This document shows positions 1 through 11,910 of a stretch of DNA of 39,613 bases, piece after piece. The notes beneath the pieces were generated by a model that was not told the DNA's origin, searched no databases, and was given only the letters and a program-made list of their open reading frames with translations. Source of the stretch: Phanerochaete sordida (taxonomy: Eukaryota > Basidiomycota > Agaricomycetes > Polyporales > Phanerochaetaceae). The translations under genes and the position numbers were made by a program. Each line of letters starts with the position of its first letter. Positions within the stretch are counted from its first letter, which is position 1. Location of the stretch: assembly GCA_019973155.2 (NCBI GenBank), contig BPQB01000147.1:1-39613 (forward strand), read 5' to 3'.

Positions 1-19
1 ACGTCTCAAGGTTTGACGG

Positions 20-66
20 CCGTCCTCGTGTTAGGATATCGAGCTCACAGCCTTGGAGCGCTATGC
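20..66 (+). promoter_or_regulatory. Conserved upstream element of WD40 copy 1
   Basis: A stretch of about 45 bases around the core ATATCGAGCTCACAGCCTTG lies about 120 bases before the copy 1 ATG. It recurs at nearly the same distance before copies 2 and 3, although the surrounding bases differ. It is not open in the gene frame here, so it is probably promoter or 5' leader sequence. No TATA box is evident. The regulatory role is inferred from conservation alone. Confidence 0.5.
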
Positions 67-138
67 CAGTGCGTGCAACGCCTAGCCCTCTCACACACCA
101 CCACCGCGCCCTCGCTACCTGCAGATCCGTTCTGAACA

Positions 139-2852
139 ATGTATCGCCTCGCGCGTAATACCCGTGCGCCTGAAGACGTCTACGCCGCCAGCCTCGAGAG
201 ACTGGGCTTAGGGTACCCGCTCTGGTGCCCCGAGCCGGATGCCTCCGGGGAGCCACAAATCGCCGACGTTGGGCTGCTACACGAAGGCAAATTCATCCGG
301 CTCCTCCACCTCGACACTTCTGCACCGGAGAAAAAGGTCACTCGCTTCAAACCGCCCTTCGAGAATATCGCACCGCTCCCCCCAAACACGGTCATGGTGA
401 CGCGAACCGACGACCGTCTGAGCGCAAACCACTACTGCAGCCATGGAGTAAGGAGCAAGGATATACGTGCCTCTCTTACGGTGTGAGTGACATTGAATGA
501 GGAAGGTTGTATGTAGCTGAGATATGCGCAGACCTGTCGACGCCAGCACGTCTCTGAACCTGCAGGCGGACTACACCTGCCGCGAAGCGCAGGGCGCCGC
601 GCTGACGCTCCAAACCAATGCAGACGCTGAGCAGACACTTCCGAACAAGTCGCTCAACAGCTACATCCTGCAGAATTTTTCCGCGTGGCGCGAGTACGCC
701 ACAGAGGTGCTAAACCTCGACGTCAAGGCGGAGGATCTGGTGGTGGTGATCGGGTGGGTCAAGACCGCGCCGGACTGGACTGTGACGGCGTTCGGCGTCG
801 ACAAACACGCAAAGACCTCGCTCTCCCTTGGCGCGAAGATTGCGAGCTGGGTCGGTGTCAGTTTGAGCGGGGCATTCTCGACATCGATCAAGACTTCGTC
901 GATACAGCGACGAGCACCAACGCACTCGCATGAATCCCAGCATCTCGACGGCGTTGTCCACAGGAATCAGTGCGTTTTCATGAAGCGCGTGAGAGTAAAG
1001 GAGCGACCAGTTTTCCCCCGCAAGATCGTCGCAGGCGCGGGCTACGATGATTACTCTCCCTGGCGCCGTCCCGCACAGGATGCTTTAGAAGCAGCAGGAA
1101 GGGGTGTCGAAGACGAGAGGCAGTACGCTGAAGATTGCTGGAAAGAGTATATAAGTGACGTAGGTCGCTATTTGAGAGTCATGTCGTTACAGACGGCTCA
1201 ACTGGGTCTAGGGGAGAATACGTGATCGATTGGACATCACCCAGGACTACATCTTTGAGGTGTGTCCTTATATCACGCCGGCGAGCAGTGACATGCTGAC
1301 TATCGCATAATCAGATTTCGACTGCAACTGTCGCCGTAGTGAGCGACGACCACGTCGACATTCTTCTCGTGCGTACGTCCACAGTTCCGACTACAGTAAT
1401 CACTCACCAGATCCATCAAAGTGTGGCCAACATATCGTTGACTTTGCAAGCTGGCTTCGAACAGTGCAGCCACGGGTCGAGGTGGACAATCACGGGGGTG
1501 GGTTCCCTGTTTCATACCTGTACTTCTCAGACTGATCGCAAGTCTCGCAGTTGGGTCATTGGACATGGGAGATATCATTCGCTACCAGCAAGAACACAGG
1601 TTTACAAATCCACCCATCACGCCCGCCGACACCGCCGTTTGGCCTGCGATCAGTCGGAATGGCGCAGGATCTTTGAAGGACAGTCAGATTCTGCTCGGAC
1701 CGACCGGGACAAAGGCGTGTCCTGTAGCGTACAAATCCGTTGTATTCGGTGATGTTGAACAAATGCTGAGTAATTGTCACTTTCTTCGCCTTAGAGGGAA
1801 AGCATTGATGACAAATTACCATTGCAGTCAATCAGTCTACATCTGTATCCTTATCGACAGACGGCAAGCTGCTAGCAGCAGCGAACCGCAATACAATCAT
1901 CATATGGAGGCTCGAGGACGGCCTCACCGTCCAACGGCTCGAGCGAGACGGGCACACAGACACCATCCGGCAGATCGCGTTCTCGCCAGACGGCCAGCAC
2001 GTTGTCTCGGGAGCCGACGACACGCTTGCGCTTGTCTGGGACACCAAGACCGGTGACGTCGTACACCGCTTGGAGGGGCACGAGCAGGCCGTCTATTGCG
2101 CCGTGTTCTCACCTGACGGCACGCAGATCGCGACCCGGTCCAGGAACTCCGAGCTGAGGATGTGGAGCGCCACAAGCGGCGAGCTGCTCTATGTCATCAC
2201 GGATCTCAAGTCAACTGAGAGCGACAATTTTCTGTTCTCTCCAGATGGCTCACAACTCGCTGCACGCTCAGACACCTCGAGGAAAGACACGGTCGTGGCG
2301 GTCCTGGACTGCCGTACGGGCGGGCGCATCGCGACGCTTCGCAAGCAGGACATCTGCTGCATGGCGTTCTCGCCCTCGGGCAACCGCATCGCGACGGGGT
2401 CCGGGGACGGCAGCGCGTGCGTGTGGGACGCGGCGAGCGGCAAGGCACTGCTCGAGCTGAAGGAACACACGGCCTTGGTCTGGGAGGTGGCGTTCTCGCC
2501 GGATGGCGGCGAGGTCGCGACGGCGTCGGGCGACGGGACGGTCGTGACGTGCAACCCGCACACTGGCGAGCGGCGCTTCACGTTCCGGGTCGAGAGCGTC
2601 CGGGGCTGGGGCAAAGAGCAGGTACAGGCTATGGCGTACTCGCCCAGAAACGAGTTCATAGCGTGCGGCGCGTACGATGGCTGCGTCCGTGTCTGGAACC
2701 GCAGGACCAGCGCGTTTGTGGCAACGTTTTCGGGACATACTAGACCGGTTGGACGCGTGATGTTCACGCCGGATGGGTGGGACATCTTGTCATATGGGAA
2801 CGATGATGTTGTACGGTTATGGAGCGTCCGGGACGCGCTACGTCTCTCATAG
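139..2852 (+). CDS. WD40 propeller protein with Agaricomycete N-terminal module, copy 1
   Basis: Seven exons: 139-482, 532-1159, 1212-1259, 1315-1368, 1422-1497, 1551-1769, 1828-2852. Introns are 49-58 nt with GT/AG ends, giving 797 residues. Residues 1-324 form a module with the signatures GYPLWCPEP, ADVGLLHEGKFIRL, ADYTCREAQGAALTLQ, GWVKTAPDW and NQCVFMKR. I recall this module from many unnamed Agaricomycete proteins, and its function is unknown. Residues 325-456 are a linker (DYIFE, VVSDDHVD, HIVDFASWL, ITPAD). Residues 457-797 carry seven to eight WD40 units with repeated GH, FSPDG, D and W positions, likely a binding platform. The start is set by alignment with copies 2 and 3, which share the ACATG/ACAATG context and the upstream element. 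No signal peptide or membrane segment is seen. A recognition or scaffold role is inference. Confidence 0.9.
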
Positions 2853-3300
2853 AGTACAGACCTATGACCCATGTATTAATCAGATATTATTGTCCCTTGA
2901 GCGATTCCTGAGGCGCTGCGCAGCAGCAAGGCATTGTCCAACACACGCTGTACTCGCGATGAATTTATTTCTATTGCCTCGAACTATGTCTGACGAGAGA
3001 AACATTACTTGGATCCATGGACAGTGTACGCAATCTCAGCATGCTGCGGCTAGCGGCGGAGCATTTCATACTGCTCATTAGCCAGCGTGCGCAGCATAAA
3101 CACGGCCGCAGGCATCTGCGACGTTAGAGAAAATGCCCCCCAGGCATACTTGAAGGGCAAAATATGAAGACCTGCAGGGCCTCGCGCGACCTTGCACTGG
3201 TATGCTCGTAGCGGGCTTGCTATACACTTCGCATGCCATAACATGCTGGTCCTGTGGAAAGTACGTGAATTAGAATGCCCGTGAAGGCCGCGATCCCTGG
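2853..3300. repeat. 3' flank of copy 1, shared by all three paralogs
   Basis: After the stop codon the sequence aligns closely with 16930-17390 and 30032-30490. The start of the flank contains an AT-rich motif ending ATATTATTG in all three copies, a plausible 3' UTR/cleavage region because no AATAAA is seen. The rest overlaps the end of a minus-strand reading frame described separately. The three-way match shows that the duplication included the downstream neighbour. Confidence 0.7.
3050..3244 (-). pseudogene. Terminal exon remnant of a convergent gene, copy 1
   Basis: The minus strand reads KYAWGAFSLTSQMPAAVF followed by a short tail ending NEQYEMLRR and a stop. Copy 2 has the same frame and stop with a few substitutions. 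Copy 3 has an in-frame stop in the middle. This looks like the C-terminal exon of a gene that converged on the WD40 gene and was carried along by duplication. I do not recognise the family. Upstream minus-strand frames in 3270-3520 are also shared but shift frame between copies, so a whole gene cannot be rebuilt here. Confidence 0.4.
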
Positions 3301-5745
3301 CTGGAGCTGCCGGACCCGTGGCAGTGAGCGTTCCAAGAACGCCCCAGCTGATAGGAATGCGTAGGCATCACGGTAACACATACGACGTCCGTGGCACGCG
3401 TGCCGCAATGAGGCCCACAACAGTGTTCACACAGCTTCCGCTTCATTGAACAGTCCACGGAGTGGGAGCAGCTGGGGGAACCGGTCCCAGCGAATCTTGG
3501 CACACCTCCCTGGTGCATTAATAGACCGTTAGAAGTCTAGTGGAGGCGGTTCTCAGCTCATACGGGGCGCATATAGTCACCTGTTTAGGCGCGGAAGCGC
3601 ATGGCAGGGGCTCGGGCGCACGGCAGCTACGCCACAAGATCGCGTCCGTGGTGCCGCATGGCCGCGAGCCCAGGAGCCCGTGAGAGGCGAGCCACAGGCT
3701 TACCCATGACACGATCAGTCACGCGTGCACCTCTCTGCCCACGGCATCGGGAGGTTGTGCCGGGGTGACGCGCGGAATGGAAGTGCTACGCAATGCAGCA
3801 GAGGAGGGCCCGCACCGACTCCCAGTTCGGCACTGTATGGGGCATTGGGGCCCCCTTCTGTCCTCGCCTCCGGAAGCGTATGCCGAGGTGACGTGCGGAA
3901 TGCAGGCATCGCGTCGGGGCCCTGGCGCGTTTTGCAGCACGATCGATCTCTAGCACGAGAGTCGAGAGCCCATCCATAGGCCACCAGATCGTCGTTGCGC
4001 CATCCACGTGTGGTGATACGTGCACTAGGCAGGCCCATGCATGCGCACGGCGTCACAGGTCTGGCGGCAGACCGCCGTGGCCACGCGGAGCAAGCTATCC
4101 GTGCGCCCCGTACTCTAGTCTTGCAAGAGATTGCTGTACTGCGCGCTCGACTCATGCCTGCTGGGCGGCGAGTATCTGACCGCGACGCCTCTTCGCGGGC
4201 TGCCCGGCCGATCCCTCCTACTGCTCCACATGTTGCACGCGCCTTGGCTGGATCCAAGCACGTACACCTGCGACTGTCGAGCGCCCCGCATGACAGCGTT
4301 CTACCCTAGGTGCGCCGGCTTCGAGACGAGTGACAGTACTGCTCAGTGTCAGCGCGGACGCTGACATCAACGAAGAGAGAGGAGACGCAAGTGCCGGTTT
4401 CCCATAGCGGAGTCAGCTCGAGATACAATGGCCGACCCATCGTCATTTTGCATAGGTAGCGAGAAAAACGTGTATTGCGAGGAAGAGAACAATCCGTATG
4501 CTGACTGGAGTCTACGGTCAGCGCGACGATCGGTCCACTGCGATGCAACACCCACCCCATCCTGTTCTATGGCGATAGCCCTCTCGCGGCTGCTAACACA
4601 TCGCTCCATGACGTTGTGCATCGAACGTTCCACTTCAGTATTGTCAGCGCCAGGTTACCAGCCTCAGACCATCCGAGGAAGATGCACTAACCATTGCGTC
4701 ACCTGCCCTCGGAACGTGCTACTAAGCTTGCCAGTCGCGGCACCATCGACTCGACGTAGCGCTGTCCGCCGACCGGTCTCAGAGTACCGCGCAAGACCCC
4801 GCATCGTTTGGTGCGCATGCCGGCCTTGGTGCGAAGCGCCGAGGTACTGAGACGATCCTCCGGAGGGATCCGATGTCGCAGCTCGAGGACGGATCGTTGC
4901 CCGTCAGCGGTCTCTCGAGCGCATCGTGAACGACTGCGCTGTATCAGGACGGTGGACGCAGCATGCTGGACGGCCATTCGGAAGCGGGGCTAGGGATATC
5001 GCGAGTCGAGGCTCATGAGACGAGACCTCTGGTGTTATTGCTGCGGCCGGAAACTCTCGTCCGACGCCTCTGACGCAGAGCTCGACATCCTGAATCCTGA
5101 CGATGCATTCCGCGTGCACAAAGCCTGAAAGCAGTCAGCACTCGGGCGCGGAGCGAAGGGCATGTTGATACTTACCGTGGGGGGCAATCGTGGCGCATCA
5201 CGACAACTAATGAGCCCTGGGTGGTACACTTGAAGCGAGTCATTGAGGCGTGACTCGGAGTGTTCTGTCATGGCGGGACGCTAACGCAGGTAAATGAGAT
5301 TGAGCCCAGCATTATGGTCGTTACTGTCTGAAGCGCGTCAGCTGCAAAGTATACATGGTCCGAGGAAGCGTACCTCTAGCGAATGCTCTCAATCCGGCCG
5401 ACCCTCGACGTGCCCGTCCATCTGCTCGAGTAAGACTATGATCCAGCGCCGATGCTCGACCTCGAGCGATGCTGCCTCGAGGAGAGCGTGCGCGACAATA
5501 GCACCGTGGGAGCGCGCTCCTCGGGGGTCGTAGACGGCGTAATCGGCGTCGGGCAAGAACGCCTCGACGTCGGCGGAACGCGGACGTGCAGGCGTGTTCA
5601 GCACTGCATTCGCCATGTCTGCGTCCGTCGCCGCGGGCTGGGAAATGTACTAGCTGCCTCGCACACTGTTCAGACCATCGGGAGTTCACGCTCGGCTTCA
5701 GCGGATGGGTTGAGTGGTGCTTCACGTGCACACGGATGAGGCACG
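3301..5745. repeat. Duplicated decayed flank, first copy
   Basis: This segment is collinear with about 17390-20085, offset roughly 14.0-14.3 kb with small indels. Anchors include matching stretches near 3797/17879, 4440/18466, 5160/19470, 5379/19695 and 5693/20029. Open frames on both strands do not keep frame between the two copies over most of its length, as expected for non-coding or decayed DNA. The exception is the minus-strand remnant at about 4980-5620. Collinearity stops near 5745, after a shared stretch reading GGTTGAGTGGTGCTTCACGT. Confidence 0.7.
4980..5620 (-). pseudogene. Intron-containing minus-strand gene remnant, copy 1
   Basis: Reading on minus from about 5616, frames contain ALLEAASLEVEHRRWI and then SRLNDSLQVYHPG, joined by fungal-type splice sites. 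The best-supported intron is 5175-5125 (51 nt) with a GTAAGT donor and TTTCAG acceptor. Copy 2 keeps it at exactly the corresponding place (19485-19435). A second candidate donor, GTACGC, at about 5370 is also shared. Frames on either side do not join into one uninterrupted protein in both copies, so this is probably a relic. I cannot name the family. Confidence 0.35.
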
Positions 5746-6559
5746 CACCTAGCGGTATGGGGTATCAAGAAACTCTTGCAACGCCGTCTGCAGTCTCAAC
5801 GAGCTCCTGCGGCTTCTCATTGGCCAAAGCTACGCCTGTGCAAGTGACCTCGAGAGCCCGAATAGACTTCTCGCCTAAGAGTGTGCTGGGGTATCTCGAC
5901 ACTCAGCTGATCATCTCGCGCGGAGGTAAACGAGCATACGCACCATTGTAGCTGAGTTGCAAGCCTTGTCTTGCACTTGATAGGGCGCGGAGCAATGTCT
6001 CCAGCATTGTGTCTTCGCTCATGCCGAGGGGACTCATGCATGATTTCGGTGTAAGTTGACCCTGCAGCACTTCCGAGAGCGTCGACGGCGTCCTCAAGCC
6101 AGTCGCGCGGAATATTAACCAAACTGAGCGACACCGTAAGCGTCCCCAATATCCTCGTGAGTAATTCTAGTCGGTAGTTCCAACGCGACGGACGGCCTCC
6201 GATACATACGCCTTCGTGTTACATCCACGAAGGCGCATCGTGCACGCGTTTTCAAGCGTTGTCGCTGACTCCTCGCGTAGTTCTGAGGGTTATCCCGGGT
6301 AAGCACATGCAGGATAGAGCCTAGCTGTAGGGTTCCTTACCGCCATGGAAGGGCAGCATTGTTGACACAGCCGAACATACGGCCGTCGCACGGCGGACGA
6401 AATAGGCCGAGTTTCGGGCAAGGCCCGAGTCTTGGTGGAAGGGTGATGCATCGCATAGACTCTAGCGGGGCAGAGGCGTGCCGATACTCGAGCGGTGGGC
6501 GTGTCCGCCGAGGGATAGAGCGAGGGCAGCGGAGGAAACGGATGAGTGGAGACCGGATC
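5746..6559. other. Region without a supportable gene
   Basis: Only short overlapping frames occur on both strands, none with a recognisable motif or a match elsewhere in the window. It separates the duplicated flank of copy 1 from the second duplicated block. Confidence 0.5.
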
Positions 6560-8479
6560 GTCACCGGGCGCTCGGCCCTCGGCACGGAGGCTTCGATCTA
6601 GATCCTAGATCTTGCGATCGACAGCTCTTTGCCCACTCCGCTCGCGCTGTCGCCGTCTCTCCTTCCGCCTTCGAGCAGCCTGTCAGCCATCCTCGAGCCT
6701 CCTCCAACGCGCCGCGTCTTCCCATCGACAGCATCCATCGCCTGGCGACATCGCCAAACCGGATGCCTTGACTCTCGTCGCAACAGCTGCCGCAACCACG
6801 GCAACCCGCGCACGACTGGACGTTCACCTTCCCCGCACGCGCTCTTCCTCGAGCAGACGCTGCCGCCCGCCTGTGCCGGCCCATTTTGGACCTCCCTGCC
6901 TGCCATTGCGCCCCATAATATTTACTATGGACGAATAGAGGGCAACGACGACCGCCGGACCTGCACGGCGCGCGGAGGATTGGAGCGGCGAGGTGATCGG
7001 TCACGGGACTCGAGCAATGTCGAGGTGAGTAGTATAGTCGTCTTGCCCATATTTATCCCTGATTCGTTGTCAAACCGCAGTCAAAACAATGCGAGGTTTC
7101 TCTGCCAAAGATCTTCGTCACCGACACGAGTCATCCAGAGCCGCGCCGCAAGACGCATGCGCGAACGAGCCCGAATCCCTAGCCTGTCAACTCGTACTGC
7201 AAGCTCTCCGTATCGACAGCTGCAGCTTGTCACGAGGCTGGCGATGACAAGGAGGACGCGCAGTAAGACTATGCACACGCTCACGGAAGACACGCTCACG
7301 GAAGACACGCTCACGACGGATAAGCACGCAGACGACCTGGGCGTCGACCTGTGCCCCGTCGGCGCTGTCTACGGCTCTTGTACTGTCGACGATGGCAGCC
7401 TGAAGATCCACATTTTTTGCCTTGTGGGTGCGAAGGACGCAAGCATATACACGGCGTGGAAGATCCGCTCGCGCTCACCGTGGCTCCCTGCGCTGAGGCG
7501 CGCCGCTGGACGAAGTCATGAATCGGCATGCGGGGGGCGCTACAGAGGGAATGGCGGCAGGGTGTATGCGAGAGGGGACCAGGGAGAGGGCCGGAACCTG
7601 GGCCATGGGAGAGACTCGACGCTCAAGCCCTCCATGCAGGGCGACGTAGACCATAGAGACAATTGGTGGAGTACAGGCTGTGGACGCAAGGGGAACAAGG
7701 GGAGCAATAGGCTGCGTTCGACAGGTACGTTCATCTGTCTATTCGAGACTCCCCGCGCTCAGTCGTTCGTGACCAGATCCACGACAAATGTCCAGCTACG
7801 GGCTCGTCTTAGCTTAAACAGCTTATTATCCATGGCAATAGATATCTGAACCTCAAACGAGTTTTGCACAGCTAATGAGCGTGGAACAGCCCGCGGTCTT
7901 AGACAAGCCCCAAGCGGTCCCGGCTAAGAGCTTCCCGCCGCTGTCCAGGGCCTTCTCCGCCCGAGCTCAGCCCACGAAGCGTCCGCTCGACGGCACGATG
8001 GAACATATCTCGGCCCTTCCCACCGCCACCAGCTCCGCAAACCGCAAACATCGCTCTGCCGCCAACGAAGCGCGTGCTCTAGATCGCGCGCACCCAATCT
8101 CTCGCGAGCCTCGAGCCCATCTGGGGCATCAAAGACAACGATATAGGGACCAGCTGCCAGTGCACGTGGCGCACGTCGACCAGCGACGCGGCCTCCTGCA
8201 TGTCGAGCGCGGCATCGTTGCTGCGCCCGCCGTTCCGCTGGTGCGTACGTTTCACATGCGATCATGTGTCCGTGCTCATGGTATTCTAGCTCCAGCACCG
8301 TGTCGATTCTGCTCACAACATGACATGCGTACGCTTCGTATTCCATCCAAGGCGGTATGCGAGCTCTGACAAACGTCCCGCAGGCTGTTGAAGCTCTTGC
8401 GCTCCACCACACCTTCCATGTTCCAGACCATCTCCGTTCACATTGAGACACTCCTCTCATCGCTGCCCGCCCGACGTGC
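6560..8479. repeat. Second duplicated block, 5' part (first copy)
   Basis: The segment is collinear with about 31440-33770. It opens with a GTCACCGGGCGCTCGG stretch and the TCTAGATC/GCGATCGACAGCTC region, both repeated at 31447-31515. Further anchors are GATCCACGACAAATGTCCAG at about 7776 (32661 in the other copy) and a small open frame starting MSVEQPAVLDKP at 7875 (MSVQQPAVLNKP at 32752). The long open frame 6629-7849 is not kept open in the other copy, so I do not call it a gene. The small frame at 7875 may be the N-terminus of whatever gene decayed here. Confidence 0.6.
7276..7320 (+). repeat. Three 15-bp tandem repeats
   Basis: The unit CACGCTCACGGAAGA occurs twice perfectly (7276-7290, 7291-7305) and a third time with changes (7306-7320). 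The duplicated block near 32170 lacks the expansion, so it arose after duplication. Confidence 0.8.
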
Positions 8480-8720
8480 GGTATCAAAGGCGTCAATGTT
8501 CAGGGCGGTGACGTGATAAGCATCCTCGAGCTCCTTCAGCACGTCGTCAATGACTGCTCAAGGACCTCGGCGCGCCCATAACGCCCAAGTAGCTCCTCGC
8601 GCGCGTTCCACGGCTTCTCCAAGTTCTCCGCTAACACGCTCGCACAGATACACATCGACTACTCGACCGTGGGCAGCTTCGGCCCCGCCGCATGGGCATC
8701 AACATTTCAGACCCGGTCTG
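8450..8720 (+). pseudogene. MAP kinase kinase (Ste7/Fuz7 type) C-lobe relic, copy 1
   Basis: The plus strand from 8480 reads KGVNVQGGDVISILELLQH, which matches the segment before and including helix G in fungal pheromone-pathway MAPKKs. It then jumps to CLLKDL, followed by a stop and a terminal WASTF. The EPAPRLTLEGRFP part, still present in the copy at 33777-34028, has been lost by deletion here. The ATP-binding and catalytic lobes (VAIK, HRD, DFG) are not visible upstream. The piece is therefore a truncated, stop-containing relic. Assignment to the Ste7-type family rests on the recognisable ISILELLQH motif and is from memory. Confidence 0.55.
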
Positions 8721-8879
8721 ACCTTCACATCGTCGCAAAGAGCAGCTCCCGACTCGGCGTTATTCTTCCCGTTCTCCTCACCCGCCCCAAACAAGGATGA
8801 CCTGCATATCTGTAGCCCCTCCCAATCCGTGTTCACCCTCTTGTATGCTGTCCGTCTCTTACAGGAGTAGCGTAGTTCA

Positions 8880-9030
8880 TGTACTTTAGCTTCGAGTCGT
8901 GCAAAGTGCTGGCAATGATACGTCTGTCGGGACCGGCAGGGCCGACGAGACGCATCTTCATCGTTTGCTTTGCGCCGCACACGCCGGCTTCGAAAGCGTA
9001 GCCAATATATATTCGTCGCTCGACAGAGTA
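8880..9030 (-). pseudogene. Minus-strand relic with GPAGPDRRIIA motif, copy 1
   Basis: A minus-strand frame encodes RLVGPAGPDRRIIASTLHDS and a few further residues. The paralogous segment at 34195-34330 reads RRVGPAGPDRRIIARALHDS. Protein-level conservation across the two duplicates suggests a former exon. The family is not recognised, and neighbouring frames are interrupted. Confidence 0.3.
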
Positions 9031-9339
9031 TATCTACATGATATGCAACCGCAGTACTACAGATCCTGGGATGTGTCGCGGATGACATGAGAACTGCGAT
9101 TCTTCAAGGAGGTCGCGGGAGTATCGTAGGCGGCGCATTGCGAACGTAGCAGAGCATTACTAGTTCCGTAGAGACAAGGACCCGACGTTCAAGAAGATCT
9201 TCGCGACGTCGCAAGACATGATCCTTGAAATAGCCATAAGATCAGTATGGTATAGGGAAGCCTCAGCCTATCGCAAGAGGCCAAAAAATTGCTGCTAGCG
9301 GTGGGACGAGGGCATTTGAAGTTGCGATCGCGTGGCTTT
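9031..9339. other. No supportable gene
   Basis: Only short frames without motifs are seen between the two relics. Confidence 0.5.
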
Positions 9340-11491
9340 TGGACCCCTCACGCCAGTGCGCAGCGGGCCGGTAGTTGAGTACCGCGTCCAATATGCGCTG
9401 GCGCACGTACCCATGGCACCTCGGGCATATATCCGGGATATGGCGTCCGCGGGCAATTTGTATACTTCAACGCCCTATCAGCCCACCAGTCCGCACGACA
9501 AAGCGCGAAAACACGCACCTCCACTTGTTGTGCCACACCCCGCGCACGTCCTGGTAGCAGCAGTCCATCGAGACGGCCTCGAGCAGCCACCACCGCTTGT
9601 CGGCGACGAACTGGTCGTACAGCGGAGCGAACACCTCGCGCACCGCCGCCTCGTGCACCGCGTTCGTCAACGCGTCGCTTGCCCCGCTCTCCGCGTCCCC
9701 GATGCAGAACGCCCCGAGTAGCTGCTTCCCCGCGCCATGCACCGTGGCGCGCCCCGCGCCGCTCCCCGCGACGCCGAGCACGGGCTTGCGCGGGCTGTAG
9801 GTGGCGGGGCGGGCGGGCGGAGCGGGCGGCGTGATCGGGGGCCCGGGGCCCGCGAAAGTCGCGGCAGGGGAAACCGGACGCGCGCAGCACTGTCGAACGC
9901 GAGACCGCACTGCGCCTGCACGACGTGGCGAACCGTCCAGCGGAGCGAATTGTCCGCGAGACAGCGCTAGGCGCCGTTCCGCACGGTGCCGCCGCCGACG
10001 TCTGCACTGTCGTCAGTGTACTCCGTGGACAAAGGAAAACGGCGCGCTCACCGCCATGGTAGCCCGCGAGCCAGACCTCGAGCACGTGCGTTTGCCCGAT
10101 GCTGTTGCCCGGGGGTCATCGCGCGTCTGAATCGTCGTGGTGAACTTCGTGCGCTTCTACGGCTCCTCAGGCTGCTCGTGCGGTGGCGTCTTGCGCTTGA
10201 GGAGGCCCGTCCACACCCACTTCTTGCGTCCGCTGGGCGCAGGGTCGTGCTGAATCTTGCGTTCCTCCTCTTCTCAGCGGCGCCTCTTGTCCTCTTCGTC
10301 GAAGGAGACGTCGGACATCGCGGGCATTGGCGTGTTGTTGTCCGGGACCGCGGATACGTAGGGGACGATGAACGATGCGTCCGGTATCAGGCGGCGGTAC
10401 AGGTTCGGCTGGAATGTGCACCGGCGCTGCGCTGCGGTCAGCCGAAGTCACACGCGAATGCGGCGAAACTTCACACCTCGTCGAGCAAGAGCGCATGCAG
10501 GAACGGCCTGATCGTCGTGTTCGTGGTCATGCACGTCAGCGTCGTGCTCCGGAGCAGGCCCACGCTCGAGAAGGTGTTCCACACGCCCACGATCTGGACG
10601 AGCACGCTCTGGCAGAGCGTGCGCTTGAAGACCATGGCAAGCTCCTGGGCGTCCGCGTCACGGTCCTTGAAGAGCTTGTATACGATCGGGAGCTGCTTGG
10701 AGTTCTTCTTGAGCAGCGAGACGATCTACACCGCGCTCAGCGACCGTCGTCCTCCCCAAATAGCAGACCGACGCACCTTGTGGAGCATGCCCGCGAGCGC
10801 TCGCGTTGTGTACGCCCCGCGGGACAGGTCTGCAGCGCGCAGGAGGCGGCCGACCGGCACCGTCACGGCCACGCCCGTAACGCACCAAAACGGCATATCG
10901 TATCCCCCGAGCGATAGCTCTGTATGAGGAACGTGTAGCCGGAGCGCACATGCGCGTCCAGGTACCTGGCGCAAGTCAGAGGTGTGCGAGCGTGCGGCGG
11001 GGAGCGAGCGGCGTACCACGCGATGGCCTCGTCGAGCACCTTTGCACCCTACTGGAAGAGCGGCTGGACGACGCCCGGCTGAAAGTACGTGCCGATGCCG
11101 GGCTGCGCGGCTGCGCGTCGGGGGTACCCATGTCGTAAAGCGCGGCTTTGGCGTACCTGGTAGCAGCGTAGCTGCTCGTCCGTGTTGTCCTTCTCGGGCA
11201 GCGCGTAAAATTTGACGATGTTTGTGCTCTTTGCAGGGTCAGCGAGGGTCTGGCGCGCTTCGCAGAATGACAGATGACGCGTGCGGTGCCGTCATACCGT
11301 CGAAGCAGAGCACGAGCGCGCGCTGCTTGGCCGGAGCTGCGAGGGAGTCGGCTCATGCTCGGTAATGCAGCCGCAGGCTCGATTGCGAGAGCTATCGCGA
11401 CGGCGAGTGCAGCGGCGGCCGCAGCGACTGCCTTCGTCATATGGAAGGGCTCGGAGTCAAGAGTTGCGTAGGGGGATGTGGAGGCGTCCAT
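9340..11491 (-). pseudogene. DUF2235 (Tle1-like alpha/beta hydrolase) gene relic, copy 1
   Basis: On minus from the ATG at 11491 (MDASTS), pieces in different frames follow the order of fungal DUF2235 proteins. These are LVLCFDGT, STNIVKFY, DNTDEQLRCYQ, PGIGTYFQPGVV, a stop at PLFQ, RGAYTTRALAGMLHKV, KRTLCQSVLVQIVGVWNT, a DVGGG-type site formed across an intron near 10000, and finally RWWLLEAVSMD. The family consists of lipase-like alpha/beta hydrolases related to bacterial Tle1. Most breaks coincide with plausible small introns, but the stop at PLFQ and another after GTVRNGA disable it. The nucleophile elbow, normally GxSxG, reads DLSRG. I see no intact reading of the gene. Confidence 0.75.
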
Positions 11492-11910
11492 GGTGTACAA
11501 GGCACGCGAGCCTATTTGTACGTGTGGGCAGCGAGCTGGAGCGTGTGACAATGGCGGATGCGTGATTCGTTGCAGGGCGCGCGAGGTCACAGCCTGGCTC
11601 GAGAAGGCGGCGACGGACGACGGGGTGGGAGCATAGCAGGGCGCGCGAGCTGAGCGAGCGTGTATTGGATCGCGGGTGCGGGACAGAGGCTGTCCGGCAG
11701 GGCCACGCCGCGACTGCCAGCTGCTCGGCAGGCATCTTCGGAGATGGCCGCCGCGGCGCGTGATAGCAGGGCGCACGGGAACGCTGGGCCCGCATCGGCA
11801 GAAAGTGTTCGCTTGTGGGAGCGGCGTGGTTGTATGCGCGCGTTGGCCCTGTAGCATTACGGCTTCTCGAGAAGAGGCCGCTTTGAGAGATGCATGGCTG
11901 TCTTGAACGG
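11492..11910. repeat. 5' flank of DUF2235 relic, shared with 36455-37340
   Basis: This segment lies upstream of the minus-strand relic. It aligns base for base with 36455-36486 joined to 36996-37340, apart from the 509-bp insertion there. Near 11515 it reads TTTGTACGT, the empty-site counterpart of the TTTGTATGC target duplication in the other copy. Confidence 0.75.

Noticed and set aside
3715..4257. 180-codon minus-strand frame with two similar RTSPRH/RASPRH segments
   Set aside because: The duplicate at 17800-18330 does not keep the frame. The internal similarity is at DNA level in non-coding sequence.
6629..7849. 406-codon plus-strand open frame
   Set aside because: Low-complexity Ser/Arg/Pro-rich translation without motifs. 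The homologous segment at 31500-32750 is not open in this frame, so it is most likely a chance frame in GC-rich DNA.
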